Below are positions 47,885 through 59,498 of a DNA stretch of 64,000 bases, one piece after another. This stretch comes from Elymus sibiricus (taxonomy: Eukaryota; Streptophyta; Magnoliopsida; Poales; Poaceae), in contig CM077667.1 of assembly GCA_039707655.1 (NCBI GenBank), positions 154,174,642 to 154,238,641 on the forward strand, given 5' to 3'. The position numbers and the translations under genes are program-made. Numbering within the stretch: position 1 is the stretch's first letter; every line of letters begins with the position of its first letter. The notes under the pieces were generated by a model. It ran no database searches and was not told the origin of the DNA. It saw only the letters and a program-made list of their open reading frames with translations.

Positions 47885-47898
47885 AAGCTTGGGGGAGT
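47885..47898 (+). other. Polypurine tract of element E
   Basis: AAGCTTGGGGGAGT directly before the 3' LTR. Confidence 0.82.
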
Positions 47899-49423
47899 TG
47901 ATACGTCCATTTTGCATCATGCATTTATATTGATATTTATTGCATTATGGGCTGTTATTACACATTATGGTACAATACTTATGCCTTTTCTCTCTTATTT
48001 TACAAGGTTTACATGAAGAGGGAGAATGCCGGCAGCTGGAATTCTGGACTGGAAAAGGAGCAAATATGAGAGACTTATTCTGCACAACTCCAAAAGTCCT
48101 GAAAAGTTACGGAGAATTATTTTGGAATATATAAAAAATATTGGGCGAAAGAAATACCAGAGGGGAGCCACCAGGAGGCCACAAGCCTGGGGGGCGCGCC
48201 CTACCCCCCAAGGCGCGCCCGTGTGCCTTGTGGGCCCCCTGGCAGCCCTCCGGTTCCCATCTTCTGCTATATGGAGGGTTTTGACCTGGAAAAAATCATA
48301 AGAGAGCTTTCGGGACGAAGCGCCGCCGTCTCGAGGCGGAACCTGGGCAGAAGCAATCTAGGGCTCCGGCGGAGCTGTTCTGCCGGGGAAACTTCCCTCC
48401 CGGAGGGGGAAATCGAAGCCATCGTCATCACCAACGATCCTCTCATCAAGAGGGGGTCAATCTCCATCAACATCTTCACCAGCACCACCTCCTTTCCAAA
48501 CCCTAGTTCATCTCTTGTATCCGATCTTAGTCTCAAAACCTCAGATTGGTACATGTGGGTTGCTAGTAGTGTTGATTACTCCTTGTAGTTGATGCTAGTT
48601 GGTTTACTTGGTGGAAGATCATATGTTCAGATCCTTAATGATAATTAATACCCCTCTGATTATGAACATGAATATGCTTTGTGAGTAGTTACGTTTGTTC
48701 CTGAGGACATGGGATAAGTCTTGTTATAAGTAATCATGTGAATTTGGTATTCGTTCGATATTTTGATGAGATGTATGTTGTCTTTCCTCTAGTGGTGTTA
48801 TTTGAACGTCGACTACATGACACTTCACCATTATTTGGGCCTATAGGAAGGCATTGGGAAGTAATAACTAGATGATGGGTTGCTAGAGTGACAGAAGCTT
48901 AAACCCTAGTTTATGCGTTGCTTCGTAAGGGGCTGATTTGGATCCATATGTTTCATGCTATGGTTAGATTTATCTTAATTCTTCTTTCGTAGTTGCGGAT
49001 GCTTGCGAGAGAGGTTAATCATAAGTGGGAGGCTTGTCCAAGTAAGGGCAGCACCCAAGCACCGGTCCACCCACATATCAAATTATCAAAGTAACGAACG
49101 CGAATCATATGAGCATGATGAAAACTAGCTTGACAGAAATTCCCTTGTGTCCTCGGGAGCGCTTTGCTTTATATAAGAGTTTGTCCAGGCTTGTCCTTTG
49201 CTACAAAAAGGATTGGCCCACCTTGCTGCACCTTTGCTATATTTGTTACTTGCTACCCGTTACAAATTATCTTATCACAAAACTATGTGTTATTGATAAT
49301 TTCAGTGCTTGTAGAGAATACCTTACTGAAAACTGCTTGTCATTTCCTTCTGCTCCTTGTTGGGTTCGACAGTCTTACTTATCGAAAGGACTACGATAGA
49401 TCCCCTATACTTGTGGGTCATCA
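47899..49423 (+). repeat. 3' LTR of element E
   Basis: 1525 bases, TGATACGTCC to GGGTCATCA, followed by GGCGC. The TATA-like site is at about 48266-48274. Confidence 0.93.
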
Positions 49424-49428
49424 GGCGC

Positions 49429-50284
49429 CTCTCGTTGGTGGTGTGGGCGTCCTCCTTGCGCCTGTCCTTCAATACCTGCCGTTGATCTTTGCTCATCCAT
49501 GGATCTGTCGACGCATATGACGCCTTGTCATGTGCGTCGGTCCGGCAGGTCGGTTGCTGTTGTTGTCAGGGAGACTGCACCGTAGGCGCTCTGCCAGCGT
49601 TGCTTCCGACGGTGGAGCCCCCGGAGCCGCTTGGTGGGCACACGACGGGTCTGCTCCCTCCGGCCTGTCGCGGTTCACGAAACTCAGCAGGCTCTGGATG
49701 GTCGCTCTCCAGTCCTCCATCTTCTCTAGCGTGGGCGGGAAGTTCAGCAATAGTTGGGCCTGCACTAGGGCTTCTCCCAGAGTCTTGGGTATGGAGCGGT
49801 GTTAAGCGTGGGTGGCGCTCTTATTCCCGGCTGTGCCAGGAGGAGCATTCGGCCGTGCCGTCGCGCGCTGCTCATGCTCTCCAAGAGGTTGATGTCGAGC
49901 TCGGCCCTGCATGTCTTGGGAAGGACCCATAGGGGTCTTATCCACGCGCCGCCCAGAGTCGCCACCCCGAGGGCGCTGGTCGCAGTTGTCTTGCGAAGGT
50001 CGTGGCGGAGGTGTCGTCGCCGCTGCTGTTGCTGCTGCTGCTGCCGCCGCCGTGGCCTCCGTTTCCGCGGCGTCGACCCCGGTCGCCGTAGGCACGTTTC
50101 GCGTCTCCATGATGACCGGGTCTGGATCGCGACTCGCGGAGCTCCGTGTGGTGTTGTGGCTGCATTTGCCGGCACGGTGAACGTGGGGATCGCCTTCGTC
50201 GGCATCGCTGGCGACCACTTGCAAGGGCAGCTTGGACGTGGACGGAGCGGGCGTTGTTGTGCCCTTGGTCTTCTTGGGAGGCAT
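49429..50284 (-). pseudogene. gag: gag N-terminal part of Tat element D, broken
   Basis: The ATG at 50284 (minus strand) starts MPPKKTKGTTTPAPSTSKLP. A long alanine run (trinucleotide repeat near 50025-50060) and a Pro/Arg-rich region follow. The frame is lost near 49802, and a second frame (49765-49493) has LEKMEDWRATIQSLLSFVNR. The gag core is on the far side of element E at 38566-39104. Plus-strand frames here (for example 49799-50308) are shadows of the GC-rich codons. Confidence 0.72.
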
Positions 50285-50347
50285 GGTCGTCGGAGAAGCT
50301 GTCGATGATGATGCACATGAGTCGGTGAAGGTTCACGTGAAGGAGTC

Positions 50348-50365
50348 CCCTACCTGGCGCGCCAA
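50348..50365 (-). other. Primer binding site of element D
   Basis: The minus strand reads TGGCGCGCCAGGTAGGGG three bases from the LTR edge. Position and form fit a Tat primer site; the tRNA is not assigned. Confidence 0.65.
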
Positions 50366-50368
50366 AGA

Positions 50369-51128
50369 TGTCGGCGTACGACGATCTATGGGGCCGGCGA
50401 GGCCCCTTTCGTGGTTCGGCAAGGGAAATCCTATAATGTAAAGAGCATCACCGGGCCATGCACGTGCGAGGGTTTAGACAGGTTCGGGCCGCCGAAGCAT
50501 AATACCCTACGTCTTGTGTGGTTGTGGATTATTTACGTTCACAATACAGGAGCGTCACTACCCGGTAAGGATGCCCAGAGAGCGTCGCTATGCGTGTAAA
50601 TGGTCTTTACACAGAGTAAAGAATGCATATCCCTCTGTTAAAATTGCTGGCAACAGCGATAGTGGGAAAAACCTAACTCTGATGGACTAGGACAGGCGCA
50701 TTAAATGCGTCGTGAGGTGGCGTACTGGCGATGTCTCCCGGCAAGGATTGCCTCTCCTTCTGTGCCGTTCGCCCAGCTACCTCTTATTATTTTGTCACAC
50801 CGTAGGATGGTGTCATTAAAGCTTTGTTGTTATCTTGGTGAGTCGCCACGCACCCCGGCAAGCCTCACCTAAAGGCCTACCCGCTCGACACCCAGGCGAT
50901 GTAGACAACCAGCCTGGCGACGCGGAGCGATGGCTTGGCGGCGGAGGCCTTGGCGGGTGCCTCAACAGTCGAGTCCTCCGGTAAGGAGGGCTTGCCGGTT
51001 CGCTAGGGCCCTTGTACGAAGAGGCTTGGCGTCTAGATCCAGCCCGGCAGGGCCTTGCCGGTCGGAGGCCGCTGTCGTCTAGTGCACAAGTCAGGGTACT
51101 AAGGGCCCCATTATTTAGTACACCGACA
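50369..51128 (-). repeat. 5' LTR of Tat element D
   Basis: 760 bases. On the plus strand it reads TGTCGGCG to CACCGACA. It contains no coding frame. The base after it begins atgag, the likely target duplication in Copia G, but the left copy is not in the window. It is the only LTR of D seen here. Confidence 0.8.
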
Positions 51129-51203
51129 ATGAGCGTCCCATTCTTGCGTTCCACGACACCATTTTGTTGAGGTGTGTATGGAGCAGAGAACTCATGAGTG
51201 ACA
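51129..51203 (-). pseudogene. pol: Fragment of Copia integrase (element G)
   Basis: 75 bases encoding THEFSAPYTPQQNGVVERKN and a few more residues on the minus strand. This is the Copia integrase segment around the catalytic Glu. Element D cuts it on the left and element F on the right. Confidence 0.85.
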
Positions 51204-52192
51204 TGATACTTGTGATCTATGTTGGGTTTTTCGTGAAGAGGAATGGGTGATGCAGCACAATATAGATAAGTATTTCCCTCGGTAGAGAACCAAGGTTTAT
51301 CGAACCAATAGGAGTAGCACGCAACCCCCGTCTTCAGCGACAACACCCAAAGAAGCAAACACTTGCACCCAACGCGGGCAAGAGGGTTGTCAATCCCCTT
51401 GGACTCGTTATTTGCAAGCTAGTGAAGTATGTAGATGATATTGAATATTATAAATTGCAAAATAAAATAAAAATAAATAAATGGCAGCAAAGTACTAAAA
51501 GCTTTTGTAAATTTATAAGTGAATAGACCCGAGCGTCGTAGTGTTCTCTAGTGGCTTCTCTCATATAGTAGGCATATGGTGGGTAAACAAATTACTGTTG
51601 GGCAATTGATAGAAAAGTGCATAGTTATGCAATATTTGTTCACGACAATGATCATGTGTATATAGGCATCACGTCCATAAGCAAATAGGCCGACTCCTTC
51701 CTGCACCTATTATTATTACTCCACCCATCGACCGCTATCCATCATGCATCTAGAGTATTAAGTAAAACAGAGTAATGCTTGGAGAACAATGGCATGATGT
51801 AGACAAAGAGAATTCAATCAATAAGAATTAACCCCATCGTTTTATCCTTACTGGCAGCAACACAAAGACATATCTTGTCACCTACTTTGTCACTGGGATA
51901 TAGAAACACGTTAGGTTGAACCCCTACAATGCACCCCTCTCACTGAAGAAATATCAATCTAGTTGCCCAAACTATTTCAATAGATTGGAGAGATTTACGA
52001 AGATATAATAATCATGCAAATAAGAATCATAATAGAAATCGGAGAAGACTCAAATCTTTTTCATGAATAATCTGAACATAAACCCACAATTCATCGGATC
52101 CCAACAAACGCACCGCACAAAGTGATTACATCGAATAGATCACCGCGAAGATGCGGTGAACTTTGTATTGAAGATCAAGAGAGAGAGAGAGA

Positions 52193-52233
<41 letters not shown>

Positions 52234-52817
52234 GGAGATAGGTATCTAGGTACTAACTACGGACCTGTAGGTCTGTTGGGAACTACTCACACATCACCAT
52301 GGGAGCAGCAAGGTTGATGTAGAGGCCCTCCATGATCGATCCCCCTCCGGTAGGGCACCAGAACAGGGATCTAGATGGACACACGGTGGAACAGAGACTT
52401 GCGGCGGCGGAAAAAGTGTTTCCGGAGGCTCTCTAGGGTTTTGGGGATTAATGAGAATTTATAGGCCAGAGGGGGGCATCGGGGACCACCCGAGGGGGGC
52501 AGCACACAACAGGGCACGACCACCCCCCTAGGCGCGCCCTGTAGTGTGCAGCCTCCGGTCTCCTCCCGAAGCTTCCAGGTCTTCTTTTGGTCCAGAAAAA
52601 ATCATAAAAAGTTTCGAGGCAATTGGACTTCGTTTGGTACTGTAAACCTGAAAAGTCAAAAACATGCAGAAAACAACAACTGGTACTGGGCACTGGGTTA
52701 ATAGGTTAGTGCTCAAAAATAATATGAATTGGTAAATAATCACCCAAAAAGCATCCTTGAATGGTAATATTATAGCATGGAACAATAAAAAATTATAGAT
52801 ACGTTGGAGACGTATTA
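51204..52817 (-). repeat. 3' LTR of element F (left)
   Basis: 1614 bases with a long GA run at 52179-52229. The right edge reads cgtatta rather than cgtatca, so the terminal dinucleotide is mutated. A minus-strand purine tract (AAGCTTGGGGATGC) follows at 52832-52818. Confidence 0.87.
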
Positions 52818-54919
52818 AGCATCCCCAAGCTTAATTCATGCTCTTCCTCGAGTAGGTAAATGATAAAAACATAATTATTGATGTGACATGCTACCCAACA
52901 TGTAATCTATTACAGGTATGATCATTGAGAAACGATGAATTAACAAACATCAACATAGTAATACTTATAAACATAAGCAACATAATTATCAAGTTTCAAA
53001 ATATACGATCCTTAAAGAATGTTCACCCCCTATTCATTTTATCATATTAGAATAGCATGGCTCCTTCTTCACCACATAAATACAAATGTCAAGCACCACG
53101 GTGTCAAGTCAGGCAATTGGATTGTACTTCTTACTCGCTTCAGCTTTTTATTACTTACGCAATATATGAGCGTGAACCTTGGACATAGCATAAAGGTGGA
53201 ATAGGATATGGTGGTAGGTTTCAAAGTGGTAAGGTGGAGAAGAAAGTCTCGCATCAACTAGGCGTATCAATAGGCTATGGAGATGCCCATCAATAGATAT
53301 CAATGCGAGGAGTAGGGATTGCCATGCAATGGATGCACTAGAGCTATAACTGTATGAAAGCTAAAATGAAGCTAAGTGGGTGTGCATCCAACTTGCTTGC
53401 TCATGAAGACCTTGGGCATTTGAGGAAGCCCGTCATCGGGATATACAAGCCAAGTTTTATAATGAAAAATTCCCACTAGCATATGAAAGTGATAAAACAA
53501 GAGACTCTCTATATGAAGAACATGGTGCCACTTTGAGGCACAAGTGTGGAAAAAAGGTAGTAGCACTGCCCCTTCTCTCTTTTCTCTCATTTATTTTTTC
53601 TTTTTATTTTTATTTTTCTCTCCTTTTTTTATTTTTTTTCTTTCTTTTATTTTTCGTTCGGAGTCTCTTCCCAACTTTTGGGGGAATCATTGTCTCCATC
53701 ATCCTTTCCTCACTGAGACAGTGCCCTAATAATGATGATCATCACACTTTTATTTACTTACAACTCAACATGAAAAATATAGTATGACTCTATATGAATG
53801 CCTCTGGCAGTGTACCAGGATGTGCAATGATCAAGCGTAACATGTATAAAAAATGATGAATGGTGGTTTTGCAACAAATACTATGTCAGCCTATATGATC
53901 ATGCAAAGCAATATGACAATGAAAGTACTAGTCAGATGAAGTAACGATGGAACTTGCATGGCAATATATCTCGGAATGGCTATGGAAATGCCATGATAGG
54001 TAGGTATGGTGGCTGTTTTGAGGAAGATATAATAAGGCTTATGTGCAACAGAGCATATCCTGTTACAAGTTTTCGATGCACCGGCGAAGGTTGCACCGAT
54101 CCTCGAGGTGAGAATGGGCATTGCACGGTACTGAAGAGGCTAGCAAATATAAGGTGGTGAGAATGCGTACGTCCATGGATTCACATTAGTCATAAAGAAC
54201 TCACATACTTGTTGCAAGATTTTATTAGCTCTCTCGAATCAAAGTACCACTCGCATGCCCCTAGGGAGGAGGTTGGGAGGAGTTAACCATCGCGCGCCTC
54301 CGACTTAAACAACACTAGGATTTCAACGAGGAATAAGTATGCTCACACATCATCACCATGCTATACAAAATATTTAGATGAACAGCAAGTTAACACCCTA
54401 TAGTTCACAATACTTTTACTAACCAATGATCATGCACTCATGCCCTTTCATATTACCACATCAATATCATTAACCCACAATTTCTCTTTTATGTGCTACA
54501 TGTGGTTTTGATTATGCACTCATTGGATACCTATTATTTTTGGACTAGTATTATAACCCATGCAAATTACCGTCACTATTTATTAAATCTCAAACAAATA
54601 TAAGTGAAGAACGAGAGTGCAATTATTTCTATAAAATCTGTACGCCACCGTGCTCTAAAAGATATAAGTGAAGTACTAGAGCAAGTGCTAAGCTCAAAAG
54701 ATATAAGTGAAGCACAAAGAGTATTCTAACAAATCATGGTGATCTTGTGTCTCCCTAAAGTGGGTGTGTCCAGCAAACAATGATTGTGGAAAATAAAAAA
54801 CAAAAGGCAAACTAAAGCAAACAACGCTCCAAGCAAAACTCATATCATGTGATGAATAAAAATATAGCTCCAAGTGACATATCGATATATTGAGACGAAA
54901 GAGGGGATGCCTTCCGGGG

Positions 54920-54932
54920 CATCCCCAAGCTT
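54920..54932 (-). other. Internal purine-tract copy of element F
   Basis: The minus strand reads AAGCTTGGGGATGC, the same as the LTR-adjacent tract, and is followed by CCCGGAAGG. A second, less exact copy lies at 54974-54989. The pair is about 2.1 kb from the LTR, a larger spacing than in elements A and E. Confidence 0.5.
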
Positions 54933-55187
54933 AGACACTTGAGTATTCCTTGAATATTACCTTGAGGTGCCTTGGGGATCCTCAAGCTTAGGCTCTTGCC
55001 GCTCCTTATTCCTTCATCCATCGTGATAGCACCCAAAACTTGAAAACTTCAGCACACAAAACTCAACAAAACCTTCGTGAGATCCGTTAGTATAGAAAAC
55101 ATATCAGATACTTTAATTACTGTTATAAGTTGATTCCTATTTTATTATTGCATAAGGTACTATATTCTAACTTATCCATGGCTTATA

Positions 55188-55206
55188 CCCCCCCCCCCCC
55201 CCCCCC
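55188..55206 (+). repeat. C19 mononucleotide run
   Basis: Nineteen consecutive C on the plus strand, in the non-coding part of element F. Length may be affected by sequencing error. Confidence 0.8.
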
Positions 55207-55664
55207 GATACAATCCATAGCATCATCAAAACAAGAAAAGTATGCAAGCAAAAACAGAATCTGTCTAAAACAAAACAATCTTTAAAGATCTATACAGAAC
55301 CTATACTTGTGTAACTCTAAAAATTCTGAAAAATTAGGACAACCTGAATAATTTATATAAAAATACTGTGTAAAAAATTCATATAAAAATACATTCCAGT
55401 AAAATCAATGAAATTCTGCATTGGATGCTAAAGTTTCTGTTTTTGCACCGTATCAATTCTACTCATCTTGTGAGTCATCCCAAAGGCTTTACTTGGCACA
55501 AACACTAATTTAAACATAAAAACACAATCATTACAGAGGAAATAATCATGTTATCAAAACCAAACAGAAAGTAAAAAAAGCAAAATTTAAAGATAACTAT
55601 TGGTTTGCCTCCCAACTAGCGCTATTGTTTTACGCCCCTAGCTAGGCATGCATAATGCATAGTT

Positions 55665-56372
55665 TCAAGTGTTGTCATATTTTACACTCCACCCACAAGT
55701 ATACCTTATGATAGATTCATAATGTGGTTTAATTCTCTTCCTAGGGAAGTGTCCCATCCCTTTCTTTAATGGAAATTGGAACCTTGTGTTTCCCTCTTTC
55801 ATATCAATAATTGCACCTATAGTTCGTAGAAAAGGTCTTCCAAGTATTATTGGACAAGTAGGATTGCAATCAATATCAAGCACAATGAAAGCTACAGGCA
55901 CATAATTTATATTTGCAAGGATAAAAACATCATTTATTCTACCCAATGATTTCTTGATGGTAGAATCTGCAAGATGCAAGTTTAGGGAACAATCTTGAAT
56001 ATTGGTGAGACCAAGCACATCACAAAGAGACTTACATATTGTTGAAACACTAGAACCAAGGTCACACAAGGCATTGCATTCATATTCTTTCAATTTTATT
56101 TTGATAGTAGGTTCCCATTCATCATGCAATTTTCTAGGAATAGAAACTCCAGGTTCAAGTTTCTTATCATAAGCTTTTATCATTGCTTCTACTATATGTT
56201 GAGGGAAAGCTTTATTTTGTTCATAAGCATTGGGTGAGATAATAATGGATTGCAACAAGGAAATACATTCTACTAAAGAGCAACTTTCATAATTAAAGTC
56301 CTTGTAATCCAAGATAGTGGGCACATCACTAGTTAAAGTTTTAACCTCTCCAAACCCACCTTTTTCAAGCAA
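55665..56372 (-). pseudogene. pol: Protease of element F
   Basis: The minus-strand frame has NALCDLGSSVSTICKSLCDV as the active site and CPIILGRPFLRTIGAIIDMK as the second half, both as in Athila proteases. It stops at 55665, after which no RT follows. Its N-terminal part (about 56380) joins the gag end in another frame. Confidence 0.8.
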
Positions 56373-56421
56373 ACGGGGCGCTCTCTAGCTAGAGTTAACT
56401 CATCTTCAGACCATTTATCAT

Positions 56422-57720
56422 TTATTTCGGATTAATAAATAAATATTCAATAGGAGAAGTACCAATCATTTTAAGATCTTCATCATGATTACGGTAAAAA
56501 CCGGGTGGAAGAGCTTTTTCTAAGAATTCCTGCTTAGCTTTCAACTTAGCGGTCCTCTCCTTACTTTCATTAATAGATATTTTGATAGATTTAATAGTCT
56601 CATTAAAATAATTCTTGGGTGGCAAAGTTTTAATTTTAAGAGTTTCCACATCAAGAGCAATCATATCCATGTTTTTAGGCAAATCATCAACTTCATGCAA
56701 CTTTTCTTCTACCATAGTATTAAAAATCTTTTGAGAACTAATAAATTATTATATGGTGTTCTCAAGATCAGAGTATATCCTATTATTATTTGTAGAATCA
56801 TTTCCATAAGAGTTTCCATAATTATTAGAGGAATTACCGGGATACGGTCTAGCATTGAAATTTCCTCTATAAGCATTTTTGTTGAAATTGTTTCGCAAGA
56901 TAAAGTTCACATAAATAGCATCATCATTTTGTTCAACCAATGTAGACAAAGGCACATCATTGGGATCAACATGAGCATTTTTACTAGCAACCATTTTCAT
57001 AAGAGCATCCACTTTTTCACTCAAAGTAGTGATTTCTTCGACAAAATTTACCTTCTTACCAGTTGGAGCTCTTTCGATATGCCATTGAGAGTAGTTTGTC
57101 ATGATGTTGTCCAGAATATTGGTGGCCTCTCCTAAGGTCACCTCCATGAAGGTACCACCTGCAGCAGAATCTAGAAGATTTCTAGACACAAAGTTTAGTC
57201 CTGCATAGAAATTTTGGATAATCATCCACAAGTTTAAACCATGAGTAGGGCAATTTCTAATCATCAATTTCATCCTCTACCAAGATTGTGCAACATGTTC
57301 TTGATAATGTTGTTTAAAATTCATAATTTGATTTCTAAGGGAGATGATCTTAGCAGGAGGAAAATACTTGGCAATAAAAGCATCTTTATACTTATCCCAT
57401 GTTCCAATACTATTACGTGGTAAAGATGAAAACCAAAACTTAGCTTTATATCATAGTGAAAAAGGAAATAATTTTAATTTGACCACATAATTATCCATAT
57501 CTTTTTTCTTTTCCATATCACACAATTCAACAAAGGTATTGAGATGAGCAGCGTGATCCTCATTAGGACTTCTCGAAAATTGTTCTTTCATGACAAGATT
57601 CAGCAATGCAGCATTAATATCATAAAAATCTGCACTAGTGGCGGGTGGTATTGGTGTACTAATAAAATCATTGTTATTAGTATTTGGAAAGTCACACAAC
57701 TTAGTGGTATCTTGAGACAT
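56422..57720 (-). pseudogene. gag: gag of element F, several stops
   Basis: The ATG at 57720 starts MSQDTTKLCDFPNTNNNDFI. In-frame stops occur at about 57451 and near 57277 (TAG after AQSW), and the frame changes near 56749. The core has NLWMIIQNFYAGLNFVSRNL and AAGGTFMEVTLGEATNILDN. No zinc knuckle was seen; the tail is Asn/Gly-rich. The last section (56715-56422) is Lys/Glu-rich and leads to the protease. Confidence 0.8.
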
Positions 57721-57905
57721 GGTGACCGAGCAAGCAAAGTAACAAGCAGGACAAGTAAACTAGCAAGCAAACAAGTAAACTAGTAAAGATAAATATTTTT
57801 GTATTTTTTATTTTTATGAAACAAACTAAATATAAAATAAAATAAAAAGTAGAAAAAGTGAATGATAATTTGTGCGAAGTTACTTGATAGTAGGTTGGTG
57901 ATACT
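57721..57905 (-). other. Leader of element F
   Basis: AT-rich leader between the primer site and gag; no frame of note. Confidence 0.5.
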
Positions 57906-57923
57906 CCCAGGCAACAGCGCCAG
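57906..57923 (-). other. Primer binding site of element F (tRNA-Asp-like)
   Basis: The minus strand reads TGGCGCTGTTGCCTGGGA, about 10 bases from the LTR. It is the tRNA-Asp complement with two differences from the standard form. Confidence 0.72.
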
Positions 57924-57933
57924 AAATCCTTCC

Positions 57934-59498
57934 TGATACTTGTGATCTGCGTTGGGTTTTCCGTGAAGAGGAACGGGTGATGCAACAAAGTATAGATAAG
58001 TATTTCCCTCAGTAGAGAACCAAGGTTTATCGAACCAATAGGAGTAGCACTCAACCCCCATCTTCAACGACTACACACAAAGAAGCAAACACTTGCACCC
58101 AACGCGGGCAAGAGGGTTGTCAATCCCCTTGGACTCGTTATTTGCAAGCTAGTGAAGTATATGGATGATAGATGGATATTCTAAATTGCAAAAAAAAATG
58201 GCATCAAGGTATTGAAGGATTTTGTAAATTTAATAGAATGGATTCGGGGGGCATAGTGTTCTCTAGTGGCTTCTCTCGTTTAGTAGCCATACGGTGGGTA
58301 AACAAATTACTGTTGGGCAATTGATAGAAAAGCGCATACTTATGCAATATTTATTCACAACAATGATCATGTATATATAGGCATCACGTTCATAAGTAAA
58401 TAGGCCGACTCATGCCTGCACCTATTACTATTACTCCACCCATCGACCGCTATCCAGCATGCATCTAGAGTATTAAGTAAAACAGAGTAACGCTTGGAGA
58501 ACAATGACATGATTTAGACAAAGAGAATTTAATAAATATGAATTAACCCCATCATTTTATATTTAGTGGCAGCACCACAAAGATGTATCTTGTCCCGTAC
58601 TTTGTCACTGGGATATAGAAATCCGTCAGGTTGAACCCACTACAATGCACCCCTCTCACTGAAGAAATATCAATCTAGTTGGCCACATTATTTCATTAGA
58701 TCAAAAAGATTTACGAAGCTATAATAATCATGCAACTAAGAATCATAATAGAAATCAAAGAAGACTCAAATCTTTTTCATGAATAATCTGAACATAAACC
58801 CACAATTCATCGGATCCCAACAAATGCACCGTACAAAGTGATTACATCAAATAGATCACCGTGAAGATGCGGTGAACTTTGTATTGAAGATCAAGAGAGA
58901 GAGATAGGCATATAGGTACTAAATACAAACCCGTAGGTCTATAGGGAACTACTCACACATCACCATGGGAGCAGCAAGGTTGATGTAGAGGCCCTCCATG
59001 ATCGACCCCCCTTCCAGCAGGGCACCGGAACAGGGCTCCAGATGGGCACACAGCAGAACAGAGACTTGCGGTGGCGGAAAAAGTGTTTCGGGAGGCTCTC
59101 TAGGGTTTTTGGGATTAATCAGAATTTATAGGCCATAGAGGGGCGTCGGGGGCCACCCGAGGGGGCCAACACATAACAGGGCGCGACCACCCCCTGGACG
59201 CGCCCTGTTGTGTGTTGCCTCCCTCGTGCAACCTCCGGTCTCCTCCCAATGCTTCCAGGTTTTCTTTTGGTCCAGAAAAAATCATAAAAAAGTTTTGGGG
59301 CAATTGGACTTCGTTTGGTACTATAAACCTGAAAAGTAAAAAACATGCAGAAAACAACAACTGGCACTGAGCACTGGGTTAATAGGTTAGTGCTAAAAAA
59401 TAATATGAATTGGTAAATAATCACCCAAAAAGCATCCTAGAATGATAATATTATAGCATGGAACAATCAAAAATTATAGATACATTGGAGACGTATCA
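57934..59498 (-). repeat. 5' LTR of element F (right)
   Basis: 1565 bases, plus-strand TGATACTT to ACGTATCA. The GA run is short here (about 58894-58905), unlike the left LTR. The two LTRs differ more than those of element E by eye. Confidence 0.88.

Larger units (their letters stand above)
39105..49423 (+). mobile_element. Athila-type Gypsy retrotransposon E (Sabrina/WHAM-like), nearly complete
   Basis: It is flanked by GGCGC at 39100-39104 and 49424-49428. LTRs are 1524 and 1525 bases, with primer site, gag, protease, RT, RNase H, integrase, an extra ORF, internal purine tract, second purine tract and 3' LTR, all in order. Only three lesions break gag-pol: stops at 41398 and 42289 and a CA-repeat frameshift near 43050. 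It is inserted in gag of Tat element D and has no nested insertion. Confidence 0.94.
52818..55660 (-). other. Non-coding 3' region of element F
   Basis: About 2.8 kb without a conserved coding frame. It holds the LTR-adjacent purine tract (52818-52832, minus strand), a T-rich tract near 53577-53655, internal purine-tract copies (54920-54932 and 54974-54989, minus strand) and a 19-C run (55188-55206). Hydrophobic frames in the T-rich part are composition artefacts. Confidence 0.65.
51204..59498 (-). mobile_element. Non-autonomous Athila-type Gypsy retrotransposon F (gag and protease only)
   Basis: LTRs of about 1.6 kb (51204-52817 and 57934-59498) begin TGATACTTGTG on the plus strand and end in cgtat-a type termini. 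A tRNA-Asp-like primer site beside the right LTR sets the minus orientation. The inner part codes for gag and protease only; no RT, RNase H or integrase pattern was found. The flanks are tgaca (left) and acaga (right), so there is no target duplication, and the Copia sequence between the flanks is missing. Either the element recombined with another copy or a deletion followed insertion. Confidence 0.85.

Noticed and set aside
49799..50336. Several overlapping GC-rich frames on both strands with Ala or Arg runs
   Set aside because: They are shadows of the alanine-rich gag start of element D caused by the trinucleotide repeat.
53533..53787. Hydrophobic plus-strand frames resembling a membrane protein
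   Set aside because: The Phe/Leu content comes from a T-rich tract in the non-coding part of element F. There is no supporting domain or conservation.
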